A stretch of DNA of 8,626 nucleotides from CAZDUS01 sp964535015 (GTDB lineage: Bacteria; Verrucomicrobiota; Kiritimatiellia; CAIKKV01; CAITUY01). The notes under the pieces were generated by a model that saw nothing but the letters and a program-made list of their open reading frames with translations, did not search any database and was not told where the DNA came from. Of this stretch, positions 1 to 6,249 are shown one piece after another. Both the position numbers and the translations under genes were made by a program. Position 1 is the first letter of the stretch. Each line of letters starts with the position of its first letter. The stretch covers positions 1 to 8,626 of the forward strand of contig CAZHRU010000102.1 of the NCBI GenBank assembly GCA_964535015.1, read 5' to 3'.

Positions 1-28
1 GGTCAGTTTCCCTTCCTTTCCTTCATTC

Positions 29-43
29 ACAGGCTTATCCTGT
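29..43. repeat. short inverted repeat downstream of the kinase gene
   Basis: ACAGG and CCTGT are separated by CTTAT, giving a 5-bp stem about 75 nt past the kinase stop codon. No T-run follows on the minus strand, so this is at best a weak structure and not a convincing terminator. The rest of 1-118 shows no gene. It is purine-rich on the minus strand at 8-25. Confidence 0.2.
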
Positions 44-118
44 CGCGAGGGTGGTAAATCCTTTCCTTCCGCCACAAATAGACATGTTCATAACCCCAAC
101 CATTTGCGGGACATTACA

Positions 119-1000
119 TTAACGTCCAGCCATGCGGGCCAGCACATCCGCCAGCGTCCCCTTGAACGGGCCGGGCGTTTCCATCTTGATCGACACCAGG
201 GCCGCCGCGAACTTGAGCGACTCGGCGGGCCCATGATCCAACCGCCGGACCATGTAACCGGCAAAGGTCGTATCCCCGCGGCCGGTCCGCCCCACCACAC
301 TCTTGTTGCTGAACGGTTCGTAGTAGTCCTTCCCATTCACCCGCGCCTGCACCCCCTCCGCACGGGTAATGACCACCTCCGGGCATCCCCAGGACGCCAC
401 AACCCCCGCCGCCTTGGCAAGATCGCGTTCGCCAGTCAACAGTTCGGCCTCCACCACATCCAGTTTGACCCGGTCCATCAGCGAAACGATCTCCCGCTTG
501 TCCGGCACGTCCGCGAACGTGATCACCCGGGTGGTCTCGTCCACCTGCCGCACAAAGGACTGCATGTCCACGGAAACGCTGTGACCCCGCCGCTTGAGTT
601 CACGCATGAAGTCCAGGTTGAACTCGCGGTCCGTGATCCCGGCCAGATGGACAAAGCGCGCCTTGAAGGGCGGCAGTTCATCCGCCCGCATGAAACCCGC
701 ATTCTTGATCTGGCGCATCTCGCGCACATCCACGTCGGGCGTCGGATGGGTCACCACCATCTCGGTCGTGGCCGGGGCCGGAATAAGGACGCATTCCACG
801 CCCGCCGCCCGCATCGGATCCATGAAGGCGCTGTCATCAGGGTGCATGCGGGTAATCGCCGCCGCCCGCCCCCCAACCCGCGCCGCCGCCATGGCGCCAC
901 ACAAGACGGCACTGCCCGGCGCCACCTGCGCCTCTTTTCCATACGGATAAATCCGGTCAAGACACATGTGACCGATGAAGACGATGTCAGATTCCTTCAT
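119..1000 (-). CDS. PfkB-family carbohydrate/nucleoside kinase
   Basis: A 293-aa cytosolic kinase of the ribokinase/PfkB fold, which moves the gamma-phosphate of ATP to a hydroxyl of a sugar or nucleoside. The N-terminal substrate half includes PGSAVLCGAMAAARVGG at residues 28-44, the usual glycine/alanine-rich helix after the first strands. VSVDMQSFVR (142-151) and DVVEAELLTGE (181-191) match the mid-domain strand and the N-x-x-E-like nucleotide region. GRTGRGDTTFAGYM (237-250) is PfkB signature 2, with D243 as the expected catalytic base and the preceding glycines as anion hole. The length is normal for the family. I chose the ATG at 998-1000 because the fold starts there with the strand DIVFIG, and an AGG lies 5 nt upstream. 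The longer frame back to 1129 adds 43 non-family residues. The substrate cannot be told from sequence. The gene is alone on this strand, with no visible operon partner. Confidence 0.9.
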   Translation of the reverse strand: MKESDIVFIGHMCLDRIYPYGKEAQVAPGSAVLCGAMAAARVGGRAAAITRMHPDDSAFMDPMRAAGVECVLIPAPATTEMVVTHPTPDVDVREMRQIKNAGFMRADELPPFKARFVHLAGITDREFNLDFMRELKRRGHSVSVDMQSFVRQVDETTRVITFADVPDKREIVSLMDRVKLDVVEAELLTGERDLAKAAGVVASWGCPEVVITRAEGVQARVNGKDYYEPFSNKSVVGRTGRGDTTFAGYMVRRLDHGPAESLKFAAALVSIKMETPGPFKGTLADVLARMAGR

Positions 1001-1004
1001 ATTA

Positions 1005-1031
1005 CCTGATAATCCTGTTAATCCCCTGAAT
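1005..1031. repeat. three degenerate 9-bp tandem units in the kinase leader
   Basis: CCTGATAAT, CCTGTTAAT and CCCCTGAAT follow one another directly upstream of the kinase start. On the minus strand this places AGGATT/ATCAGG text over the ribosome-binding region. It may be a remnant of a simple intergenic repeat. No function is implied by sequence alone. Confidence 0.45.
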
Positions 1032-1135
1032 AAACGTCCCGTATGTCTATCAATCCACCCCTTCACCCTCAAGCCCAAACTGGACCCACACAAACCATAA
1101 CGGGAACTTTCTTGCCCCCGGAGCGTCAAATGACT

Positions 1136-1140
1136 ATGAA
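1136..1140. repeat. left target-site duplication of the MITE
   Basis: ATGAA directly abuts the left terminal inverted repeat. It is repeated exactly at 1341-1345, directly abutting the right one. A 5-bp duplication fits insertion by a DDE transposase. Confidence 0.65.
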
Positions 1141-1227
1141 CCTGAATTTTGCGCGGGTTAGCGCAAAATTCACCCGAAGGGCCGTGGTACGCCCGTTCCC
1201 ACGGGCGTAAACGGGGTTAACCACGTT

Positions 1228-1264
1228 CGTTTTGTGAATAACCTGTTTGGTTATCCACAAAACG
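1228..1264. repeat. central hairpin with two inverted DnaA-box-like 9-mers
   Basis: Positions 1228-1243 pair with 1249-1264 over 16 bp with one A-C mismatch, around the 5-nt loop TGTTT. The right arm contains TTATCCACA (1251-1259), identical to the classical DnaA box. The left arm contains TGTGAATAA, whose reverse complement TTATTCACA also fits the TTWTNCACA consensus. Because the arms mirror each other, the second box largely follows from the first. DnaA binding is possible but unproven. Confidence 0.6.
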
Positions 1265-1270
1265 TCACGT

Positions 1271-1307
1271 CTTTGCGACTGCAGACGCCCAGACTGCTGT
1301 CGCAAAG
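1271..1307. repeat. hairpin in the right half of the MITE
   Basis: CTTTGCGAC (1271-1279) pairs with GTCGCAAAG (1299-1307). After one T-T mismatch, GCAG (1281-1284) pairs with CTGC (1294-1297), leaving a 9-nt loop. This is a 13-bp stem and one of the strongest of the element. No T-run follows, so it is not a typical intrinsic terminator. Confidence 0.6.
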
Positions 1308-1340
1308 TGGATTTTGCACTAAGTCGGCGCAAAATCCAGG

Positions 1341-1345
1341 ATGAA
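1341..1345. repeat. right target-site duplication of the MITE
   Basis: ATGAA here is the second copy of the pentamer at 1136-1140. The 64 bases from 1346 to the next start codon hold no further structure or clear promoter that I can see. Confidence 0.65.
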
Positions 1346-1409
1346 ACTTTGAAGGCGACAAACCCGTCCAAATGCCTGTTGCCATGCAAGCGGTCCCCCA
1401 GTAGAATCC

Positions 1410-1916
1410 ATGGCCATGGAACTGAGTGCATTTGAACGTATCGTCCATTCGTTGGAGCAATCCAAGGTCCGCTATCTGCTGGCTGGGGGCCTCGCCGTGG
1501 TGGCACACGGATACGGTCGCATGACGTTCGATATTGACCTCGTGGTTCAACTTGACTCCGACAATATCGCACGGGCTTTCGCCGCATTGGCAACGGAGGG
1601 GTATCGTCCGCGTGTTCCAGTGACGGCCGAACAGTTTGCCAACAAAGAGATTCGCGAGAGTTGGATCCGGGACAAAGGCATGGTCGTTCTGAATATGTGG
1701 TCGGACCAGCATCAAGACACCCCGATCGACATCTTTGTGTCGGAACCTTTCGACTTCGATAACGTGTATCGAAACGCGCCTGTTGAAAAACTGACGAATG
1801 GGACCACGTTCCGGTTTGTTGATATTCCGACACTCATTGAAATGAAACGCGCCGCCGGGCGGGAAAGGGATCTCGACGATATCCGCCACCTCGAGATGCT
1901 TCAGAATGAAACCTGA
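1410..1916 (+). CDS. short nucleotidyltransferase, AbiEii/MNT-like
   Basis: A 168-aa protein with the core of the polymerase-beta-type nucleotidyltransferase fold. YLLAGGLAVVAHGYGR (22-37) gives the GG motif at 26-27. DIDLVV (41-46) supplies the first two metal-binding aspartates, D41 and D43. PIDIFV (105-110) supplies the third, D107. The tail LIEMKRAAGRERDLDDI (142-158) is the basic and acidic C-terminal motif common in AbiEii-like proteins, which use NTPs to modify RNA or protein. All catalytic acids are present, so it is probably active. It is much shorter than classical AbiEii toxins. ATG 1410 and ATG 1416 are both possible starts, and neither has a clear Shine-Dalgarno sequence. It overlaps the next gene by 11 nt and sits 69 bp after a MITE. 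Its role as toxin, defence effector or housekeeping enzyme is not known. Confidence 0.85.
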   Translation: MAMELSAFERIVHSLEQSKVRYLLAGGLAVVAHGYGRMTFDIDLVVQLDSDNIARAFAALATEGYRPRVPVTAEQFANKEIRESWIRDKGMVVLNMWSDQHQDTPIDIFVSEPFDFDNVYRNAPVEKLTNGTTFRFVDIPTLIEMKRAAGRERDLDDIRHLEMLQNET

Positions 1917-2130
1917 CTGGACCATACGGGAAGAGAGCGCTGATTGGGAGTGTTCCTGGAAGGCGAATGAGGCATTCCAACTGCGCTATTTCCGGGCGCT
2001 TCCGTTTGTTGATAAACTCCGGGCGGTCGAGAATATGTGCACGATGGCCCGATTCCTTCAGGACCGGGCCAAAGCACGCCGGCACGCCTCAATCCGTAAG
2101 GCAATGCCATCTACTACAACAGGGTCATGA
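1906..2130 (+). CDS. 74-aa partner of the nucleotidyltransferase
   Basis: A small basic soluble protein with no signal peptide or membrane segment. Its start codon lies inside the end of the nucleotidyltransferase gene: the 11 nt from ATG 1906 to TGA 1916 are shared in another frame. This strongly suggests translational coupling and a joint function. The core, about residues 16-58, reads as two helices: a Trp-containing segment (ECSWKANEAFQLRYFRAL), then PFVDKLRAVENMCTMARFLQ. From memory, similar small proteins with an LxF-x-(E/D)KL-x-x-(V/L)E pattern often sit next to such nucleotidyltransferases, but I cannot name a characterised family. It could be an antitoxin or specificity subunit. It shows no DNA-binding motif. 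The last dozen residues (MPSTTTGS region) look non-conserved. The stop is 36 bp from the stop of the convergent lyase-like gene. Confidence 0.75.
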   Translation: MKPDWTIREESADWECSWKANEAFQLRYFRALPFVDKLRAVENMCTMARFLQDRAKARRHASIRKAMPSTTTGS

Positions 2131-2166
2131 CACCACTATGGCCAACACGTTTTCAGTGGGCGTGAG

Positions 2167-5100
2167 TTACCTGTCCCCGAACACAACCTTCTCACCATCG
2201 AAACGGACCGTCCGTTTCCCCACCGTGACCACGGCATCCAACCCCTGCCCCTTGACCGTCACCTCGGGCGCGGCCACCCCCTTGGGCTGGAACGTGGCGA
2301 CCACAAAGAACTGGCCGTCGTCGGGCTTTGCCCCCCGCAGGAAGATCCCCGGCAGTTTGAAACCGCCCTTCCCGCGGTTATAGGTCCTGGTGTAGGTAAT
2401 GTCGCGCACCTCCGCCGTGAGATGCCCTCCCGCCGGCGCCACGGCCGACAGTTTCATCGTGGCATCACCCTGCTTCACCAGGACCGTATTACCGATCACC
2501 TCGGCCCGCGACACCACGTTTGACGCCACCGATTGATCACCCTCCTTGGCGTCCTTCCCGGGCCCCTTCAGGTGCCAGGTCCAGAGTTTCTGCTTTCCGC
2601 CGGAAATCTTATCCACAACAACGAACAGGCACGGCGCCCCCGATAACCCGCTGTAATCAACACCAAACGCGCGAAGTCCATGAATGCCGCTGTCGGCAAG
2701 GGCATCCGCATTGCGAATGCCCCCGTAAGGTTCGTACAACGACAGGGGATTGCCCTTGGAATCCTTCCTGAGACTGGCATAAACATCGTCCAGATCAACC
2801 GTCACCGTTCCCGATCCATCGGACTCGAACGAGGTGTGAGTCACGCGACCCAACGCGCCGTCGTTGATGTCATCGTCCGGCAGTTCGACCACGGGATCAA
2901 AGATACGCTGATTGTATAATCGCAACGAAGGCAGGCCGTCGGCCCAGATCTGGCCAAGTCCCGCAATGCGAAACGCCCCGGCATTGGGACGGGTATACCC
3001 CTTGCCGTTTCCTGATTTCGCATAGATCTGCACAACCATGTCATCACCCTTCCATCCGTTCCGGAACCCGTAGTAACCGAAGGTCGGTGCCGCCCACGTC
3101 AACGGCATCGTCGCCGCCGGCGGAACCGGCTTCATTTCCAACGGATAGTTGACGAACGCATAGACCGCCCCGTCCGGATGCCCACCCCCCACGGCCGCGA
3201 CACTGGCCGCCGGGTCATGGATGCCAAACTCCCGGTTCCACGCCCACACCATCGTGGCCTTCCAGCGTTCGGGAATGATCGGCCAGTGAAAGGCAAAGTA
3301 GGCCCCCGGCAACGCCGACGTTTCGCCACTCGGTTCCTGCACCAGGATCTCCTTTTCACCATACGAACGCTGGAACACCTTGCGCGCCAAAAAGACGTTC
3401 AAATCATCGAACGGCGACAGATCGTATCCCAGCGCATTCCGATAGGCCGAGGCGAAACGCCCCGACCCATACTCCCGATCGCTCCTGAACTCCGGTTGCG
3501 CCCCCCCCAGCCCCGTGCCTTCCTGGATATGCCGGTAGACATAACTGCGGTAGAGTTCGAACATCTTCGTGTACTCGGCGTTCCATCCGCCGGTTCGTTC
3601 CCACTGCGCCTGGTCATACTCCCATTCCTTCAGATCATCCTGATACGTCTGCGCCGCCTCCTCCATCACCGCCGCACTGGCGACCGCGTCGGCATCCGTC
3701 GCCGGCACCAGGCGGATGTTCAAGGTGTCCCACCGCGCCGTGATTCGCGCCACGATGAGCATCGGGTAAAGGCCCGGCTCCAGTTTCACGACCTGACCGT
3801 GCGTGAGGGCATGCCCCGCCACAAAGACGTCCGGCTTGCCCATCAGGGTCGAACCCGCCTCCACCTTCACCGCGCGCGCCTGCCGGTTGTCCAGCACGCT
3901 ATACCAGACAAACGTCACCGGTCCGTCCGTGATCCCCGGCCATTCGGGCCCCTCCGCACGCTTGATATGCTCAGGTTGCTGCCCATTGCCGACGTTGATC
4001 ACAAACCCGCCCTTTGCCCGCAGATAATCCGACCCCAACGGCGCAAAGGCGACGGCCTTTCCACCCAGGGTCACCGTCGTGCCCGGCGCCGGATTCACCT
4101 TGCCCGACGCCAGATCGGCGAACGCCTCGCGACGCACGTAACCGGGCGTCGCCGGCAACGTCAGCCACTGCGCCGGGAACTGCCCGGGCTCCAGAAGATT
4201 CACCGGAACCCCGGCGGCCGGCGTAAACCCCTTCGCGGCCGGAAGGTCGCCCGCGGGATCGGGCGCCATCGGTTTCTCCGGCGCAGGCGCCTTTTCGCCC
4301 AAACGAGCCAACATGCCCAGTCCGGCGCCAAAGACCATGTTCATGTACTCGCCATTCCCGACCGTGCGCGGAACCTGCATGTTGTACATGGAATGATGAT
4401 ACACCAGGCGCATGGCCCACGCGCCGAGGTAGTTCTCCGCCGCCGCGCGCTGCTCCCTCGTCCAGGCATCGTAACACAGGTCATACGCCTGCGACGCCTG
4501 CTCATAATACCAGCCAAACTGCGGACTCTGATGGTGCGAATCCTGGATCTGGGCGGGTTCCTTTCCGGCCATCAGGCGCTGCATGACCCCCCACGCCTCA
4601 TCGGCATACCTCGCCTCGCCCGTCAACTGGTAAAGCACCCCGAGTTTGATCGCATCAGGCGCCATCTGCTTCACCATGGCCTGCCCGAACGGCGTCGCTA
4701 ACTTTGCCTTGAGACCCGGCACATCGCCTTTCCGGAACAACAACCGCGGATGCTCGCCCGATTGAACCGCCGCCATGCCCGGAATCGGAACCGACGAAGG
4801 GCGCGCCGTCGCCCGCGCCTTGCCGCTCACCGAGTTCCCCGCACAGGTCCCGGTGAAGTCGCCCTCATAGACTCCGGCCCCCGTCTTCTTCAACGTCACA
4901 TGGTACGTCCCCGGACCAACATCGCGAATGAAACTGTCCGGCAGGATCCGCAACCGCAGGTCAATGCTGATCCCATCCCCCTGCTCCCGGAACCCCGTCA
5001 CAAACCCGTAGTGCCACGAGGTGTTGAAACGCCCGGCAATGCCCCAGACCCGTGACCAGCCCTCCCCGTCGCGCCGCAGGTCCAGGACAATCGCCCCCCC

Positions 5101-5232
5101 GCCGGACGACGACCCCGCCTTTTTCGTCGTGACGGCACCCCGCAGGATCAGGTCATAGTCCGAGCCCGCCGCCCAGCCAGTTCCCGCCTGCAACCCCATC
5201 GCCAGCATCACAACAACGCACCAGTTACGCAT
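2167..5232 (-). CDS. secreted heparinase II/III-like (alginate-lyase-fold) protein
   Basis: A 1021-aa exported protein. Residues 1-22 (MRNWCVVVMLAMGLQAGTGWAA) form a signal peptide with likely cleavage after an A-x-A-like site near 20-22. Residues 24-150 form a beta-rich N-terminal domain. HPRLLFRKGDVPGLKAKL (161-178) is the hallmark entry to the alpha/alpha toroid of heparinase II/III and DUF4962-type proteins. The toroid runs to about 310 and resumes at about 515-700. A beta-rich insert (about 340-510, PA14-like in texture) interrupts it. The C-terminal beta-sandwich starts near YYGFRNGWKGDD (720-731). The usual H-x-H-x-D-A-G-S-F loop reads YTRPNAGAFRI (746-756), so the His and Asp residues are lost. 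It probably binds or cleaves an acidic polysaccharide in the periplasm or outside. ATG 5232 is chosen over 5316 because AGGAG lies 8 nt upstream and the signal peptide follows. Confidence 0.8.
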   Translation of the reverse strand: MRNWCVVVMLAMGLQAGTGWAAGSDYDLILRGAVTTKKAGSSSGGGAIVLDLRRDGEGWSRVWGIAGRFNTSWHYGFVTGFREQGDGISIDLRLRILPDSFIRDVGPGTYHVTLKKTGAGVYEGDFTGTCAGNSVSGKARATARPSSVPIPGMAAVQSGEHPRLLFRKGDVPGLKAKLATPFGQAMVKQMAPDAIKLGVLYQLTGEARYADEAWGVMQRLMAGKEPAQIQDSHHQSPQFGWYYEQASQAYDLCYDAWTREQRAAAENYLGAWAMRLVYHHSMYNMQVPRTVGNGEYMNMVFGAGLGMLARLGEKAPAPEKPMAPDPAGDLPAAKGFTPAAGVPVNLLEPGQFPAQWLTLPATPGYVRREAFADLASGKVNPAPGTTVTLGGKAVAFAPLGSDYLRAKGGFVINVGNGQQPEHIKRAEGPEWPGITDGPVTFVWYSVLDNRQARAVKVEAGSTLMGKPDVFVAGHALTHGQVVKLEPGLYPMLIVARITARWDTLNIRLVPATDADAVASAAVMEEAAQTYQDDLKEWEYDQAQWERTGGWNAEYTKMFELYRSYVYRHIQEGTGLGGAQPEFRSDREYGSGRFASAYRNALGYDLSPFDDLNVFLARKVFQRSYGEKEILVQEPSGETSALPGAYFAFHWPIIPERWKATMVWAWNREFGIHDPAASVAAVGGGHPDGAVYAFVNYPLEMKPVPPAATMPLTWAAPTFGYYGFRNGWKGDDMVVQIYAKSGNGKGYTRPNAGAFRIAGLGQIWADGLPSLRLYNQRIFDPVVELPDDDINDGALGRVTHTSFESDGSGTVTVDLDDVYASLRKDSKGNPLSLYEPYGGIRNADALADSGIHGLRAFGVDYSGLSGAPCLFVVVDKISGGKQKLWTWHLKGPGKDAKEGDQSVASNVVSRAEVIGNTVLVKQGDATMKLSAVAPAGGHLTAEVRDITYTRTYNRGKGGFKLPGIFLRGAKPDDGQFFVVATFQPKGVAAPEVTVKGQGLDAVVTVGKRTVRFDGEKVVFGDR

Positions 5233-5254
5233 GGTCTTCTCTCCTCTTTTTCTC

Positions 5255-5283
5255 AACGTAATGCCAGAAAACTGCGGGGTCAA
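5255..5283 (-). promoter_or_regulatory. candidate sigma70-like promoter of the lyase-like gene
   Basis: On the minus strand TTGACC (5278-5283) is followed after 17 nt by TACGTT (5255-5260), 22 nt from the start codon. The -35 match is good and the -10 match weak (3 of 6), so this is a tentative call. Confidence 0.3.
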
Positions 5284-5330
5284 CAGCAAACAGCAAAACC
5301 ACGAAGCAAAACCCAAAAAAGTCCCACTTG

Positions 5331-5447
5331 CCCCACTCCCCGTGATCCATTGTCAACGGTGAAAGTCCTTCCCCACTCCCCGTGATCCACTGTCAACGGC
5401 GAAAGTCCTTCCCCGATCCCCGTGACCTCGCGTCACGGGTGAAGAAA
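5331..5447. repeat. three 40-bp tandem repeats upstream of the lyase-like gene
   Basis: Units start at 5331, 5371 and 5411. The first two are identical except for two T/C differences. The third is diverged but keeps the CCCCGTGA core and the GAAAGT end. Each unit has an imperfect CCGTGA/TCAACGG dyad. In the third unit it becomes a perfect 8-bp hairpin (5419-5426 with 5432-5439). The array lies about 100-215 bp before the start codon and upstream of the promoter candidate. The 40-bp period is close to four helical turns, so the dyads face the same side of the DNA, as expected for regulator sites. That role is inference. Confidence 0.75.
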
Positions 5448-5499
5448 GTTGAGTGATAACGTGCAACAGGTACAACCCCGCCAACCCGTCTTGATCCCG

Positions 5500-5647
5500 T
5501 TGTAGGACGCGCTTCCCCGTAGGGGAGCGCGTGTCCCCCCCCCCCCCCTCACCCCACGGGCTCCCTTCGAATTCCACAGGCTCCCTTCCTCCTTCGCCAT
5601 CGCAGACTGATGGCTACGGAGGACAAGCCGGGAAACCTGTCCTACAA
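5500..5647. repeat. 148-bp inverted-repeat element with inner hairpins and C14
   Basis: TTGTAGGAC (5500-5508) and GTCCTACAA (5639-5647) are perfect 9-bp inverted ends. Inside are a strong hairpin (GCGCTTCCCC with GGGGAGCGC around GTA, 5509-5530), a run of 14 C (5535-5548), two copies of GGCTCCCTTC spaced 20 bp (5559 and 5579), and an imperfect 14-bp hairpin (5588-5601 with 5609-5622). No ORF fits it and no flanking duplication is visible. It resembles a dispersed intergenic repeat or degenerate MITE. Copy number elsewhere would decide. Confidence 0.55.
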
Positions 5648-5657
5648 TAGAACCCCG

Positions 5658-5882
5658 TCACTTGATAATGAACACCGAACCTAAGTTCTTCTGAGTTGAC
5701 TGGACAAACTCCACCTCACTCAATTGATAGTATCCATTACCCCCGATATTGAACCCACTACTAATGTCGAATCGTATATATCGCGCGACAAAGCCGGGGA
5801 AGTCCAATACCTGATCGACCTGACTGCCTCCGTAACTCCCCCGAGTCAACGTAAAGGCGCTAGCGCAGACATGGTTGCGGTT
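5658..5882 (-). pseudogene. C-terminal remnant of a discoidin (F5/8 type C)-like domain protein
   Basis: The open frame of 74 codons is bounded upstream by an in-frame stop (5883-5885) and has no ATG. Its text FVARYIRFDISSGFNIG followed by GYYQLSEVEF matches the last strands of galactose-binding discoidin-like domains, as found in many exported PVC proteins. ASAFTLTRGSYGGSQVDQVLDF before it fits the preceding strands. The TGA after FIIK may be the original end of the gene. Only about half a domain remains and no start or signal peptide exists, so I read this as the tail of a lost gene. It may have been cut by the IS30-like insertion next to it. Carbohydrate binding would have been its role. 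Confidence 0.6.
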
Positions 5883-5900
5883 TCAAGAGTCACACCCATT

Positions 5901-6134
5901 TCACGCGCACGTTCCGCAAACGGTTCGGCATGACACCACTGGCCTGGCGCAACCGGCGCATCGCAACACGCAACTCAGCGACATGACGTCATCCGACGGA
6001 GCTAGGTTCCCTTCACCGCCGCAACTGCTCGCCGCCCGCCCCAGGCGACGAGCCGATTCTCTAATTCCAAAGCCTTCTTGACGCCACCGGAAGATCAGAC
6101 TACGTTCTTCCTTGGTCACGCGCTTGTAAGTCAT
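5901..6134 (-). pseudogene. N-terminal remnant of an IS30-family transposase
   Basis: The start at 6132-6134 has an intact Shine-Dalgarno sequence (GAGGAG, 4 nt upstream). The first 37 residues carry the typical IS30 N-terminal helix-turn-helix: YKRVTKEERSLIF, then GFGIRESARRLGRAASS. After about position 6024 the frame drifts into unrelated text (CGGEGNLAPSDD) up to a stop at 5901. A shifted frame briefly gives LRR, which would continue the normal ISREIRRN motif, so a deletion plus frameshift is likely. The catalytic DDE domain is absent from the window. The element is dead and marks a past insertion. I could not identify its terminal repeats with confidence. Confidence 0.65.
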
Positions 6135-6249
6135 GTTGCTCCTCGTGTCTTGCAACCGAAGCGTTTAACTTACCGCGTGACCTTTTCATATCACTGCTGT
6201 TGCAATGGCCGGTCGCGCGCGGGCAGTCAATAGCACCACGCCCCCTCCG

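Larger units (their letters stand above)
1141..1340. mobile_element. 200-bp MITE with 14-bp TIRs, internal hairpins, no ORF
   Basis: The left end CCTGAATTTTGCGC (1141-1154) and the reverse complement of the right end (1327-1340) agree at 13 of 14 positions. The similarity continues inward to about 33 nt with few mismatches and one gap. ATGAA flanks both ends as a direct repeat. Each end also folds on itself: 1143-1154 pairs with 1161-1172 perfectly (12 bp), and 1308-1317 pairs with 1329-1338 (10 bp). Inside are a 9-bp hairpin (1188-1196 with 1201-1209), a near-palindrome around GTTAACC (1210-1227), a central 16-bp hairpin and another hairpin at 1271-1307. No coding frame belongs to it. Ends starting CCT, a 14-bp IR and a 5-bp duplication resemble the IS1380 family (as in ISEcp1), so a relative of that family may have moved it. 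That assignment is inference. Confidence 0.75.

Noticed and set aside
104..1009. 301-codon plus-strand open frame over the kinase gene
   Set aside because: It is antisense to a clear PfkB kinase. Its product is rich in His, Arg and Pro, as expected from GC-rich mirror frames, and has no recognisable domain.
1001..1129. 43-residue N-terminal extension of the kinase
   Set aside because: The extra residues show no family similarity and contain the 9-bp repeats. The internal ATG at 1000 begins the fold directly.
1141..1340. Integron attC site or plasmid replication origin
   Set aside because: No RYYYAAC/GTTRRRY pair in attC layout is found, and no integrase or Rep gene is present. Terminal inverted repeats with a 5-bp duplication explain the structure better.
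1126..1925. Two long minus-strand open frames over the nucleotidyltransferase
   Set aside because: Both are antisense to the better supported enzyme gene with intact catalytic motifs, and they run through the hairpins of the MITE.
2131..2166. Bidirectional terminator between the convergent genes
   Set aside because: The 36-bp gap has no stable stem and no T-run on either strand.
3178..4701. 507-codon plus-strand open frame over the lyase-like gene
   Set aside because: Its composition is extremely Arg/His/Pro-rich with no domain, and it lies fully antisense to a gene with signal peptide and family motifs.
5331..5447. CRISPR array
   Set aside because: The 40-bp units are contiguous with no spacers, and no cas gene is near.
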